Shown: in pieces, positions 1 to 9,099 of the stretch | Position numbering within the stretch: position 1 is the first letter of the stretch | How the letters are laid out: each line of letters starts with the position of its first letter | Assembly: GCA_050014015.1 (NCBI GenBank) | Contig: JBEKEC010000020.1 | Coordinates: 12,191 to 76,190, forward strand | Source of the DNA: PALSA-1353 sp050014015 | Lineage (GTDB): Bacteria; Planctomycetota; Phycisphaerae; Tepidisphaerales; Tepidisphaeraceae | Length of the DNA: 64,000 nucleotides | Reading direction: 5' to 3' | Position numbers and translations under genes: made by a program | The notes under the pieces: model-generated | Told to the model about the DNA's origin: nothing | The model's input: only the letters and a program-made list of their open reading frames with translations | Databases searched by the model: none

Positions 1-102
1 TCCGAAACTCCCGTCTTGACCGCTGCGCCAACCACTCGCGCGGATTCCGTGGCGACGAAATCCGAACTCGCTCCCGCGACGCGGCCGGCGACGCAACCGT
101 GA
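1..102 (+). CDS. C-terminal tail of a truncated unknown protein
   Basis: The window opens inside a reading frame that stays open from base 1 to a TGA at 100-102. The 33 residues seen are rich in Ala, Thr, Pro and Ser (it ends ATRPATQP), the composition of a disordered linker or C-terminal tail. Nothing in it identifies a family. The start lies outside the window. It reads in the same direction as the epimerase-like gene that follows after about 70 bases, so the two could be co-transcribed. Confidence 0.45.
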   Translation, partial: SETPVLTAAPTTRADSVATKSELAPATRPATQP

Positions 103-175
103 ACGAAAGACAATTTCCCGGCATGTACATGCGGAGCCTCGCCGGTTAATGTGTCTTTCGGCAGTCGGAACGACG

Positions 176-1066
176 ATGCATCCGGTAGTAATTGAAAACG
201 ACGCGATTCGCATGGAGGTCTGGCCTCGGATCGGCGGGAAGGTCTCCAGCATCATCGACAAGTCGGATCAATACGAGATGATGTTCACGTATCCGGCGGA
301 ATTGCCCGATTCAGCGCATTACGATGCTCCATACGGCGATCACTGGTACGCCGGCTGGGACGAATGCTTTCCAGCCGTGGCGCGAAGCACCTATCCGCGG
401 CATCCGTACACCGGCATCGCCGTTCCCGATCACGGCGAGCTTTGGGGGATCCCGACGACCACGGCGGTCCCGACCAAGGATGGAATCACGACGGTTTGGC
501 ACGGCCTGCGTTTTGGATACCGGCTGACGCGCAAGCTGTATCTTCAGGATTCGGCCATTGTGGCGGAGTACGATCTGACAAACCTGGCTCCATTTGAGTT
601 CCGGTTTGTCTGGGCGTTGCACGGCCTGATGTCGATGGCGCAGCCCGTGCAGTTGGAGTTCGAACAGAAGCGATTCCGTTGGAGCCATGACCCGGAAGGA
701 AAGCGGTACGACACGACGTTTTCATGGCCGGTGCTGGGTGATAACGAAGACTTGTCCCGACCGGATTCATTACCGATAAAGCGCGGCTGGAAGCTGTTTT
801 CGGCCGACCCGATTGAATCGGCGTTCGTCGTTTCCTATCCGACGCGCAACCGAACTCTGCGGATGGAGTATGAATCCGGCGACGGAATGCCGGCGTTCTG
901 GGGAGTTTGGATCAACACCGGCGGATGGGCTGGGAACAGGCATTTCGCGGTGGAACCGACCACCGGCCGGTTCGACGAGATCGACCGAAGCATCGCGGAC
1001 GGCTCGGCGGGCCAGATCGGCCCATTCGGACACCGGAACTGGCTCGTTCGCTGGACCATTTCGTAA
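176..1066 (+). CDS. Aldose-1-epimerase-like (galactose mutarotase-fold) protein
   Basis: This 296-residue protein has the pattern of the galactose-mutarotase-like superfamily. It begins with an N-terminal strand (VVIENDAIRMEVWPRIGGKV) typical of the first beta-sandwich sheet, followed by conserved blocks such as DHWYAGWDECFP and DHGELWG, where family members place a His near the active site. Members interconvert sugar anomers or bind carbohydrate; the exact substrate is unknown. No signal peptide is visible, so a cytoplasmic location is likely. I chose the ATG at 176 because family homology begins there; an in-frame ATG at 149 adds nine residues without family character. A strong terminator follows at 1164. 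The fold call is fairly safe, the enzymatic call is an inference. Confidence 0.7.
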   Translation: MHPVVIENDAIRMEVWPRIGGKVSSIIDKSDQYEMMFTYPAELPDSAHYDAPYGDHWYAGWDECFPAVARSTYPRHPYTGIAVPDHGELWGIPTTTAVPTKDGITTVWHGLRFGYRLTRKLYLQDSAIVAEYDLTNLAPFEFRFVWALHGLMSMAQPVQLEFEQKRFRWSHDPEGKRYDTTFSWPVLGDNEDLSRPDSLPIKRGWKLFSADPIESAFVVSYPTRNRTLRMEYESGDGMPAFWGVWINTGGWAGNRHFAVEPTTGRFDEIDRSIADGSAGQIGPFGHRNWLVRWTIS

Positions 1067-1163
1067 AAAATTTTTCTCGTTTTCCTGTTACTTTTTATCG
1101 GCGTGCGCATTTTCACAGTGGAAGCGCATAACGAGAAATCGAGAAATCTTTCCCTCCCCTGAG

Positions 1164-1198
1164 CCTCGGACGCATCTCCCCGCGTCCGAGGTCTTTTT
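1164..1198 (+). terminator. Rho-independent terminator after the epimerase-like gene
   Basis: A perfect 10-bp stem (CCTCGGACGC / GCGTCCGAGG) with an 8-base loop is followed by TCTTTTT on the plus strand. It lies about 100 bases after the epimerase-like stop codon. Its end touches the stop of the convergent minus-strand membrane gene. Confidence 0.9.
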
Positions 1199-1727
1199 AT
1201 TGCCGCAGCATGCCGATCAATCGCCATTGGGTCATCGCCATGTACCCCAGCACCACGACGCCGATGCCGCAGACGGCGGGAAAGCCGATGAGCGGATAGG
1301 CGTGAGCGATCACAACCACGTTGAACGCCGCCGCCAGCGAGGTCAGGCAGAACGCGAACATCAGCGGGGCGATTTTTCTGGCAGCGGCCAGAACGATCCC
1401 TTCCACGATCAGGGCAATGGCGAAAACGGTAACGCCGAGATCGGTCCAGAAATAGGCGCTTTTTGTATATGGAATCGCGTTGCCCTGTGCGTCGATCGCA
1501 TAGTTGCTCCAAGCCGTATCGCCTGCGGAATGGAGGTAGCGAATCGTGTTGGGGAAGATGAACAGCAGCAACACGCCCAGGCCGATACTGATCCATGCCT
1601 CGGCGAATCCAACGGCCGGCAGGATTTTGACGTCATGGTCGGGCGCCGGGCGGGGCGACTCCGTTTGCTCGGAACCCGGCTGGGATTGGGCGGTCTTGGA
1701 CAACTTCGGCAGTTTCGACAGGTCCAT
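1197..1727 (-). CDS. Small multi-spanning membrane protein, function unknown
   Basis: A 176-residue protein with a polar, Pro/Ser-rich N-terminus of about 40 residues and then about four hydrophobic helices (around residues 41-60, 93-113, 118-140 and 146-168). It resembles no family I can name. The helices suggest an inner-membrane protein with a cytoplasmic N-terminal tail. It runs divergently from pheS, about 110 bases away, and ends convergently against the upstream terminator. Codon use looks like that of its neighbours, so I take it as a real gene. Confidence 0.65.
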   Translation of the reverse strand: MDLSKLPKLSKTAQSQPGSEQTESPRPAPDHDVKILPAVGFAEAWISIGLGVLLLFIFPNTIRYLHSAGDTAWSNYAIDAQGNAIPYTKSAYFWTDLGVTVFAIALIVEGIVLAAARKIAPLMFAFCLTSLAAAFNVVVIAHAYPLIGFPAVCGIGVVVLGYMAMTQWRLIGMLRQ

Positions 1728-1837
1728 GGGAGCCGCTCCGTTCGTCGAGACCCTTGACCCCTTGGCGCAATCAATGTAAAGACCCCAGGCGACGGATTCA
1801 AACTATCTGCACGACGGAGACGCCGGCGGAGAATTTC

Positions 1838-2881
1838 ATGGCGGACGTTTTGGAACAAGTCGATGCGGTGGCGAAGCAGGCCGAGCAGGAGCTCTCCGCC
1901 GTCGCCAACCCCTCTCAACTCGAGCAGTTCCGGATCAAATTTCTTGGCGTCAAGGGAAGCATCAAGGGATTGATGACGCTCTTGGCGCAGACGCCGAAGG
2001 AACAGAAGCCGGTCGTCGGGCAAAGGATCAATGCACTGAAAGATCGCGTGACGGCCGCGTTCGAGGCGAGGAGGAGCGAGCTGGCCGCAGCCCAGGGACT
2101 GGACGCCGCCGACGTGACCGAGCCGGGCCTGCGGCCCCGGATCGGGAACCGGCATATCCTGATGAAAGTTGCCAACGAGTTGACCGAACTGTTTGGCCGG
2201 ATGGGGTTTTCCCTGGCGACGGGGCCGGAAGTGGAGGACGAGTTTCACAACTTCATCGCGCTGAACATTCCCGCCAGCCATCCGGCGCGCGATCCGCTGG
2301 ACAATTTTTATCTGGCGGCCGAAACGGGCGAAGGCCCCTCAACGGCGCTGGACCGGGCGCCGCCGGAGCAGCTCATGCTGCTGCGCACGCAGACCAGCAC
2401 GGTGCAGATTCGCGTCATGGAAACACAGAAACCCCCTATCCGCGTCGTCATACCGGGGCGCGTGTATCGGCCGGATACACACGATGACACGCACCTGTCG
2501 ATGTTCCATCAGCTCGAGGCGCTGGTCGTGGACAAGAACGTCACGATGATCGACCTGAAGAGCACGATTCTCCAATTCGTTCACGCGTATTTCGGCGCCG
2601 AGGCCAGGGTGCGATTCCGGCCCAGCTTCTTTCCATTCACGGAACCGTCGGCGGAGGTGGATGTCTGGTTCGACTTGCCCGGCGGCAAGAGCCGATGGGT
2701 GGAACTCGGCGGATGCGGAATGGTGCATCCGAATGTTTTCAAATCGGTCAATATCGACCCGGAGCAATACACGGGCTGGGCGTTCGGCTTCGGCATCGAG
2801 CGGATCGCGATGCGAAAATACGGGATCAGCAACATTCGCCTGTTCGTCGAAAACGACCTGCGCTTCTTGCAGCAGTTCTGA
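1838..2881 (+). CDS. pheS: Phenylalanyl-tRNA synthetase alpha subunit
   Basis: PheS (347 residues) forms the alpha2-beta2 phenylalanyl-tRNA synthetase with PheT and charges tRNA-Phe. The N-terminal about 90 residues are the helical tRNA-binding arm. The class II catalytic core follows, with the signature HPARDPLDNFY, a motif-2 region around FHQLEALVVD and motif 3 GFGIERIAMRKYGI near the C-terminus. Length matches the family. The start at 1838 is preferred over the open frame from 1754 because homology begins with MADVLEQV. pheT, usually the next gene, is absent; the following gene is on the other strand. The beta subunit must be encoded elsewhere. Confidence 0.95.
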   Translation: MADVLEQVDAVAKQAEQELSAVANPSQLEQFRIKFLGVKGSIKGLMTLLAQTPKEQKPVVGQRINALKDRVTAAFEARRSELAAAQGLDAADVTEPGLRPRIGNRHILMKVANELTELFGRMGFSLATGPEVEDEFHNFIALNIPASHPARDPLDNFYLAAETGEGPSTALDRAPPEQLMLLRTQTSTVQIRVMETQKPPIRVVIPGRVYRPDTHDDTHLSMFHQLEALVVDKNVTMIDLKSTILQFVHAYFGAEARVRFRPSFFPFTEPSAEVDVWFDLPGGKSRWVELGGCGMVHPNVFKSVNIDPEQYTGWAFGFGIERIAMRKYGISNIRLFVENDLRFLQQF

Positions 2882-2910
2882 TCACAATGTGTAAAGACGG
2901 GCAGCGAGCG

Positions 2911-4473
2911 CTATCTTGCCGTCTGTGGCGCGATCAGCCAAAGGCTATTGCCTTGCGATGAAAATCGCTTTCCAACGTGCCATTGGGGCGGGAGATTGGC
3001 ATTGTCCAGATCGGTGGATCCGAACATCCAGACATGGGGGTATTTCGCAAGCGGATAGGAAAGCCGCTCCAAATCGGCGGCGTGCGGATTTGTTATCAGG
3101 ACAATGGGATTTTTCCATTCGCCAAGATAGTGGGCGATGTAGAAATATTCGAAAGCGGGCTGGGCTTGATAGCTGCCGGTAAGAATCACGGCTTCACCAG
3201 GCTGAACATGCTGTGAGACAAGCATCGCGGCGGCGCGCGTTTGTTCCCAAGGTTGCTGGATCGTTCGCACTCGCTGGATGCAATATCCGATGGTTCCAAG
3301 TACCAGGGCGAATGGAACGAGTTGGCCAATCCGCGTGGAAAAAGGGGCGGCGAAAATGGCGTAAACGGCCGGCGAGGCCAGGAAGACGTATTTGTCCGAG
3401 CTCACAAGAACGGAATGCCGTTTGATATCGAGCATCGCAACCACGGCAACCGAGCCAACTGCCCAGAGCCACCAAAGCAACAATCCCGGTTGCAGTCGCC
3501 ACCGCAATAGCGGTGAAACATACACCAGCACGGCGAGCGGCAAGTAAACCAGCCATTCAATGTTTCCAACGGTTCCAAATATCATGGATAGAAGGAACGT
3601 TGGCCAAATCAGCGGTCCGATCGGTCCGTAAGCAAGGCGATCGGGAACGTTGAGAGTCGAATGGACGATGGACCGATTGGGCATTACGCCGAGGTGCTCA
3701 ACGCCCATGGCTTGATGGCGCGTAGTCAAGACGATCGGTCCCCAGGCCAGCGCGACAAATGACAACGCGGCCACAAGCGTCAAGGCAATCGCCCGGCGTG
3801 TTTTTCCCCGGAATTTGATTGCTGAATAAGCCGCGATTGCCGCAATAACGCCGGATGCGAAGTAATGGGTGAGGGCAAACGCCGTGACGGCGATTCCGAG
3901 CGCATAAAAACCATATCGCCGCGTTCCGCCGCGCTGGATCAATAGCATCGCCTCTACAACCAGCAGGCCGAGAAACACAAGCATTGCATAGGGACGAGCT
4001 TGTTGACTGAAATCCATCTGGACCGGCGCGAATGCCGCGAACGCGGCACCGATCAGTCCCGTCCACAGGCCTTGGAGACGTCTGATGACGTCGAACAGAA
4101 CAACGATGGTGGCCAGCGAAAACGACGCCGACAACGAGCGGATGGAAAAATCGCTGTCGCCGAAAATATCAATCCAGCCGCGAAGCATCAGATGATAGAG
4201 GGGCGGATGCGGCGTGCTGGCCAGACCGGTCCAGATATGCCAGATGTGAGGAGCATTGATGAAGGTCGCCTTTGGTGGAGACTCGATGATCTTTCGCTCG
4301 GGCATGTTGAAGATCGCATCGCCTCTGCCCGTGGCGAGATAAACGGCCCAATATTCATCTAGCCAAAGCCCATCGGCGGCGATCCGGTGAAACCGAAACA
4401 ACCCGCCAATCAAAACCAGCCCCGCCAGGAAAACGAGGTGATGCCAACGCGTGTGGGGCGTGGTTTGGTTCAT
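2911..4473 (-). CDS. GT39/ArnT-like membrane glycosyltransferase
   Basis: A 520-residue polytopic membrane protein with the layout of GT-C glycosyltransferases of the PMT/ArnT type. A first helix is followed by an acidic loop motif (GLWLDEYWAVY) where these enzymes place the catalytic Asp-Glu, then about ten more hydrophobic helices and a C-terminal soluble portion ending near ANLPPQWHVGKRF. Relatives move a sugar from a polyprenyl-phosphate donor to protein or lipid on the outer face of the membrane. The acceptor cannot be read from sequence. It is transcribed divergently from a second GT-C-like gene (4686-5960), suggesting a shared role in envelope glycosylation. Confidence 0.8.
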   Translation of the reverse strand: MNQTTPHTRWHHLVFLAGLVLIGGLFRFHRIAADGLWLDEYWAVYLATGRGDAIFNMPERKIIESPPKATFINAPHIWHIWTGLASTPHPPLYHLMLRGWIDIFGDSDFSIRSLSASFSLATIVVLFDVIRRLQGLWTGLIGAAFAAFAPVQMDFSQQARPYAMLVFLGLLVVEAMLLIQRGGTRRYGFYALGIAVTAFALTHYFASGVIAAIAAYSAIKFRGKTRRAIALTLVAALSFVALAWGPIVLTTRHQAMGVEHLGVMPNRSIVHSTLNVPDRLAYGPIGPLIWPTFLLSMIFGTVGNIEWLVYLPLAVLVYVSPLLRWRLQPGLLLWWLWAVGSVAVVAMLDIKRHSVLVSSDKYVFLASPAVYAIFAAPFSTRIGQLVPFALVLGTIGYCIQRVRTIQQPWEQTRAAAMLVSQHVQPGEAVILTGSYQAQPAFEYFYIAHYLGEWKNPIVLITNPHAADLERLSYPLAKYPHVWMFGSTDLDNANLPPQWHVGKRFSSQGNSLWLIAPQTAR

Positions 4474-4685
4474 GGAATCTCCGATGGATGTCCTTTGGGC
4501 GGCACCGTATCTCCTAAATAATTGATGTGAACCGCTTCAACATATGGAGGTTCAGAAGAATAGCAGATGCGGCGATACTGGAAAAGGTTTGCCGCTTAAG
4601 GGCAATGGCCCGCGATCATTGTAAGATGCTTCCAGTCTCCTTCGACGCGAGCCAGCGGATTGATCGGAGAGAATAAGAAACATCG

Positions 4686-5960
4686 ATGAGCGATCTCACT
4701 CCACCTTCGGCCGCGGGACCGGGACTTCGGCCTGGAAAGCGCCACGGCGGATTTGAATTGTTTTTCTTGCTGTGCCTGGCCGGCGCGTCGCGGTTGGCAT
4801 CGCTGGCGATTCTGCCGCGAACGGCGCTTTCGCTTGATCTGCTGGCATGGAAAGCCGTCGGGCTGGCGCTGCTCGATCACCTCAACCCATATCAGGCAAC
4901 ACCTTGGCTGAACCATCCGCCGTTCTGGATGGCGGTCCTCTTCCTGTTGGCAAAGCTTTCGTCGTTGCACGGCATTGATTTCATCCTTGCGGTCCGGCTG
5001 CTGCTCATCATTGGCGATCTTGCCCTGTTGGCGGCCACATTTCTGCTTCTGGGGACATTGCAACCCGGCGCGCGGCATACGCGGCTGATCGTCGTCGGAT
5101 ATTGCCTGAACCCGCTGCTCATACTCCTGACCGTTCAGCACGGAAATTTCGATGCGATTTGCATGGTTTGGGTTGTACTGTTCATTTACTTCCTGATCCG
5201 CCATCGGCGAACTTCGGATGCGAGCGATTGGCTATGCGCGGCCGGGTGTCTGGGCCTGGCGGTGTTTGTGAAGCAATTCCCGCTCGTCTTGTGGCCGTTG
5301 CTGGCACCCGGGGCGCGTCGGCTCGATTGGCGCGCTCGCGCGATTGGACTGCTGCTGCTGATTGCGCCGGCGGGGTTTTCTTTGACGCCGCTGTACGTGC
5401 TGGCTCCGGATGCCATCGTTACAAATGTTTTGCAGTACAGAAGCCTCGGCAATACGTTCGGCGTGGTCGGGGTGCTGAGCCTATTTGGTTTGGATGACGT
5501 GTTGCCGGTTTACGGCAGACTTTTTACCGCTGCAATCCTCACAGGAACCATTGCGGCGGCGGTTGGTCTGTGGCGTCGGGATTGGCGGCGCGATGGCGAT
5601 CCGGTTCTCTTTGCGGCCATGATGCTGTTGGCGTTGTTTACCCTCGGGCCGGGGTACGGATCGCAATATTGGTTTTGGGTGGTGCCGCTGATCCTGGTTT
5701 GTTATGCAAACTCCGGCGGGGGATTTCGCCGAATGATTTTGCTGAGCATGATCGTCGTGACAGCGACCAACGTGTTTGAATACGCCGTCGAGCCGAACCT
5801 CGGGCGGTTCTTTGTCGAGTTGTTTCCCTCCGCCGCCGGGCAATCCTTGGGCGGCTACTTTCACTATCCCTCCCGGCATCTGATCTGGCTGAGACTGCCA
5901 ATGACGATAGCGTCCTTCGGGCTGATATTATCGGGAATCAAGGCGCTTATTTGCCGTTAA
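4686..5960 (+). CDS. GT-C family (GT87/DUF2029-like) membrane glycosyltransferase
   Basis: A 424-residue protein with about ten hydrophobic helices. After the first helix comes an extracytoplasmic loop with LNPYQATPWLNHPPFW, the Asn-Pro-Tyr ... Tyr/His-Pro-Pro pattern seen in polyprenol-phosphate-mannose-dependent mannosyltransferases. There is no signal peptide beyond the first helix. A typical member transfers mannose or another hexose from a lipid carrier at the outer leaflet. The start ATG at 4686 is preceded by AGAGAATAAGAAACATCG, a weak ribosome site. The 210-base gap to the divergent GT39-like gene must hold both promoters. Family is likely, substrate unknown. Confidence 0.72.
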   Translation: MSDLTPPSAAGPGLRPGKRHGGFELFFLLCLAGASRLASLAILPRTALSLDLLAWKAVGLALLDHLNPYQATPWLNHPPFWMAVLFLLAKLSSLHGIDFILAVRLLLIIGDLALLAATFLLLGTLQPGARHTRLIVVGYCLNPLLILLTVQHGNFDAICMVWVVLFIYFLIRHRRTSDASDWLCAAGCLGLAVFVKQFPLVLWPLLAPGARRLDWRARAIGLLLLIAPAGFSLTPLYVLAPDAIVTNVLQYRSLGNTFGVVGVLSLFGLDDVLPVYGRLFTAAILTGTIAAAVGLWRRDWRRDGDPVLFAAMMLLALFTLGPGYGSQYWFWVVPLILVCYANSGGGFRRMILLSMIVVTATNVFEYAVEPNLGRFFVELFPSAAGQSLGGYFHYPSRHLIWLRLPMTIASFGLILSGIKALICR

Positions 5961-6111
5961 CATGATGTAAAACAAAGCCTTACAATCAATAATCACTCCC
6001 GTAAAAATCCTCATGCGAGATTAGGGGTTTCCCCCAGTGGTTGAAACTCAATCTCAATTAGATAATAATCCGATGTAATAGATGTTCCGAAACGTAACGG
6101 GAGCGATGGCC

Positions 6112-6390
6112 ATGGAAAAAACCTGCGATGTTAAAGCGTGCAATCATTCAGGGACGGTGGATTCGTGCGCTCTGAACAAGCTGGGGATCGGTTGCAGCGG
6201 ATCCGTCGTTTCCGTGGATGGCGATTCGGAACTTCGCCGGCGGCTGCTGGAGATGGGGTTCTGCAATGGAGCGCAGGTTGAGGTGGTTCGCCGCGCTCCC
6301 CTGGGCGATCCGATCGAATTCCGGCTTCGAGGATACCATCTTTCCCTTCGCGACGAGCAAGCCCGACACGTGACGATTTCCAAGACATAG
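6112..6390 (+). CDS. feoA: Ferrous iron transport protein A
   Basis: FeoA is a small cytoplasmic SH3-fold protein that works with FeoB in Fe(II) uptake. Residues about 25-92 show the family pattern: a first strand (GSVVSVDGDSELRRRLLEMGF) followed by NGAQVEVVRRAPLGDPIEFRLRGYHLSLR, which is the classic FeoA core. The N-terminus carries extra cysteines (EKTCDVKACNHSG), which is less usual. I chose the ATG at 6112 because GGGAG lies about eight bases upstream; ATGs at 6082 and 6106 are in frame but badly spaced. feoB follows after about 310 bases that hold a long inverted repeat, so the two may still form one transcript. Confidence 0.9.
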   Translation: MEKTCDVKACNHSGTVDSCALNKLGIGCSGSVVSVDGDSELRRRLLEMGFCNGAQVEVVRRAPLGDPIEFRLRGYHLSLRDEQARHVTISKT

Positions 6391-6423
6391 AACCCGGCAT
6401 TTCCGACGCGGCGGATTTATTGA

Positions 6424-6636
6424 ACCGCAGAGAACGCGGAGATCGCGGAGAAGAAATCAATATTGCCACAGATGAAAATCAGATGCACACAGATAAGAAA
6501 AGACAAGGAAAGCCGGAGAATTGTCTGCTTGTCTCATTGTCAAAGCGCCCGCATGTCTTCCAGTCTTTATCTGTGTGAATCTGATTTATATCTGTGGCAA
6601 AGACTTCTTCTCCGCGTTCTCTGCGCACTCCGCGGT
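6424..6636. repeat. Long imperfect inverted repeat between feoA and feoB
   Basis: About 210 bases fold into one long imperfect palindrome. The outer arms are CGCAGAGAACGCGGAG (6426-6441) and its exact complement (6610-6625). Further in, CCACAGATGAAAATCAGAT pairs with the region around 6570-6600 (AATCTGATTTATATCTGTGG). The arms are built from repeated words of the GCGGAG and CACAGAT kind. No gene is seen inside. It belongs to the same class as the hairpins near 14.3, 27.1, 52.9, 53.8 and 56.9 kb. Confidence 0.85.
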
Positions 6637-6699
6637 AAGTAATCCCGGCCAAGGAGCTTGCGGGAACGCACGAATGTTTGAACTGAATGGTTGCCGCGG

Positions 6700-9063
6700 A
6701 TGTCCTCCGGTTGCAAGACCCAATCCGAATTCAAATCAGGCGATGGCGTGCTGACCATCGCCTTGGCCGGCAATCCAAACAGCGGTAAGACCACGATCTT
6801 CAACGCCTTGACGGGCCTGCGGCAAAAGGTCGCGAACTATCCGGGAGTCACGGTCGAGAAGAAGACCGGACGGTGCCGGCTGCCGAATGGGACCATCGCC
6901 AACGTCATTGATCTTCCCGGCACGTACAGCCTCATCAGCCGATCGCCCGACGAGCAGGTTGCGATGGAAGTTCTTCGCGGCTTGCGCGCCGACACACCGG
7001 CGCCGGACGCGGTGGTCGTGGTCGTGGATGCCAGCAATCTCCAGCGGAACCTTTATCTCGTCAGCCAACTGATCGAAATGGGCAAGCCGCTGGTGGTGGC
7101 GCTGAACATGATGGACGTGGCGCAGCGGCGCGGGCTGAACATTTCCCCGCAGCGGTTGCAAAAGCAGCTTGGGGTTCCGGTCATTCCGGTGGTCGGTCAC
7201 AAGCGGCAGGGGATCGCGCAGCTCAAGGCGGCGCTGCTGCATGCCGAGGTGGCGCCGTTGCCGGATTGGCCGTTGCCAACGGAGATGCGCGAGGAAGTGA
7301 CGGTGGTTGGCGGGGCGCTGGCGATTCTGTCCGAAGAGCATTCGCTGGATCAAGATAAAGCGATCGCCGAGCGGCTGCTGATCGGCGACCGGGCCAGAGA
7401 CTTGCAGGAAATCTGGAAGCGCGAGCCGGTGGCTTCGCTACTGGATCATGCCAACCGGCGTTTGTCGGCCGCGGGGATCGACCCGATGCAGGCGGACATC
7501 GAGGCGCATTACCGCTGGATCGACGTGGTTGCGGCCGGGTCGCTTGTCCCCGCCTGTGAACGCCTCACCAGCGCCGGGAAGGTGCTGGATTACGAAACTC
7601 CGAAAAAACCAACGCTGACCGACCGCTTGGATGGCATCCTCGTCCACAAATTCTGGGGCTTGCTGATCTTCGCCTTCATCATGGGAACGCTGTTTGTGAC
7701 CATCTTCTGGCTGGCCCAGCCGATCATGAATGGGATGCAGAATGGCATCCTGTTGATCGGACATTGGCTAACGCACGCCCTCCCTGAAGGCCCGTTAAAA
7801 TCCCTGCTGAATGACGGTGTCATCGGCGGCGTCGGGACGGTGATCTCCTTCGTGCCGCAGATCGCGCTTTTGTTCATGTTCCTGGCAATCTTGGAAGATA
7901 CGGGATATCTGGCGCGGGCGGCGTTCTTGATGGACAAGCTGCTGGCCCGCGTCGGATTGCACGGCAAGAGCTTCATTCCTTTATTGAGCAGTTTCGCGTG
8001 CGCAATCCCCGGCATCATGGCCACGCGCACAATCGAAAATCGCCGGGATCGCCTGGCCACGATCCTGATCGCGCCGTTCATGAGTTGCAGCGCCCGACTT
8101 CCGGTGTACGCGCTGCTGATCGGAGCATTCTTCACAGGTTACGGGGCATTGGCGCAAGCCGGAATCATGCTCGGTTGTTACGCATTGGGAATTCTCGCCG
8201 CCGTTGCCACGGCCTGGGTATTCAAACGATCTTTGCTCAAGGGCGGCGCGACGACGTTCATTCTGGAACTGCCGAGTTACAAACTGCCGCAGATTTCGCA
8301 GGTCGCCCGGCAAGTCTGGATTAACGCGGGGAAATTCGTTACCAAAGCCGGGACGACAATTCTGGCGTTCAGCATCGTGCTGTGGGCGCTGGCGTATTAT
8401 CCGAGATTGCCAAAGACAACGGCGAACGCTATTTCTGCGACGGTGCAATCCGATCCGGCTACGCGCCACGCGGCGTTGATGAGGCTTGATTCCGAACACC
8501 CAATTCCAACGGATGCTGGCATGCCAGTACCCGATGCCCGGGTCCGTCCGTTCGATGACGTGGTAAGCTCATTCTTTCCCAAAGGGCAGATTCAGGAACG
8601 TATTGACAAAGAAGCAACCAACGCCGTGGCGGCAGCGCAGAGCGAATACAGCTTCGCCGGACGTCTCGGGCATTGGATGGAACCCGGCCTTCGTCCCCTG
8701 GGATTCGATTGGAAAATGGGGATCGGTCTGATCGGCGCGTTTGCCGCGCGCGAGACGTTCATCAGCACGATGGGCATCACGTACGCCGTCGGCGATCCCG
8801 GCGAATCGGGGACGCAAAGCCTGCAATCCGCGATGCGCGGCGATCATTACGCCAATGGGAATCCCGTCTGGACGCCGCTGGTGGCCGTCAGTTTGCTCGT
8901 GTGGTTCGTGCTGGCGCTACAGTGCATGAGCACGATCGCCATCACCCGCCGCGAAACCGGCGGATGGCGTTGGCCGATCTTTATGGTGGTGTACATGAAC
9001 GTCCTGGCGTACGCGGGGAGTTTGACCGTATATCAGGCGGGATTGCTGTTTTTGCACGCGTGA
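6700..9063 (+). CDS. feoB: Ferrous iron transporter B
   Basis: FeoB (787 residues) is the GTPase-coupled membrane channel for Fe(II). The N-terminal G domain shows G1 GNPNSGKTT, G3 DLPG and G4 NMMD. The helical GDI-like region follows to about residue 290. The membrane part contains both Gate motifs, including CAIPGIMATRTIENRRDR and the LPVY segment. Length is normal. I start at the ATG at 6700; a TTG at 6691 is in frame. It shares direction with feoA upstream and with a Uma2-like gene and the Cys-rich FeoB companion downstream. No iron-responsive operator could be assigned with confidence. Confidence 0.96.
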   Translation: MSSGCKTQSEFKSGDGVLTIALAGNPNSGKTTIFNALTGLRQKVANYPGVTVEKKTGRCRLPNGTIANVIDLPGTYSLISRSPDEQVAMEVLRGLRADTPAPDAVVVVVDASNLQRNLYLVSQLIEMGKPLVVALNMMDVAQRRGLNISPQRLQKQLGVPVIPVVGHKRQGIAQLKAALLHAEVAPLPDWPLPTEMREEVTVVGGALAILSEEHSLDQDKAIAERLLIGDRARDLQEIWKREPVASLLDHANRRLSAAGIDPMQADIEAHYRWIDVVAAGSLVPACERLTSAGKVLDYETPKKPTLTDRLDGILVHKFWGLLIFAFIMGTLFVTIFWLAQPIMNGMQNGILLIGHWLTHALPEGPLKSLLNDGVIGGVGTVISFVPQIALLFMFLAILEDTGYLARAAFLMDKLLARVGLHGKSFIPLLSSFACAIPGIMATRTIENRRDRLATILIAPFMSCSARLPVYALLIGAFFTGYGALAQAGIMLGCYALGILAAVATAWVFKRSLLKGGATTFILELPSYKLPQISQVARQVWINAGKFVTKAGTTILAFSIVLWALAYYPRLPKTTANAISATVQSDPATRHAALMRLDSEHPIPTDAGMPVPDARVRPFDDVVSSFFPKGQIQERIDKEATNAVAAAQSEYSFAGRLGHWMEPGLRPLGFDWKMGIGLIGAFAARETFISTMGITYAVGDPGESGTQSLQSAMRGDHYANGNPVWTPLVAVSLLVWFVLALQCMSTIAITRRETGGWRWPIFMVVYMNVLAYAGSLTVYQAGLLFLHA

Positions 9064-9099
9064 TGGCGAGCGGAATGCTATAATCTTCGCGGTGACGTT

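Noticed and set aside
6041..6072. AT-rich dyad (AATCTCAATTAGATAA) upstream of feoA as a Fur box
   Set aside because: The inverted symmetry covers only ATCT/AGAT and the match to known Fur sites is poor; iron control is plausible but not shown by the sequence.
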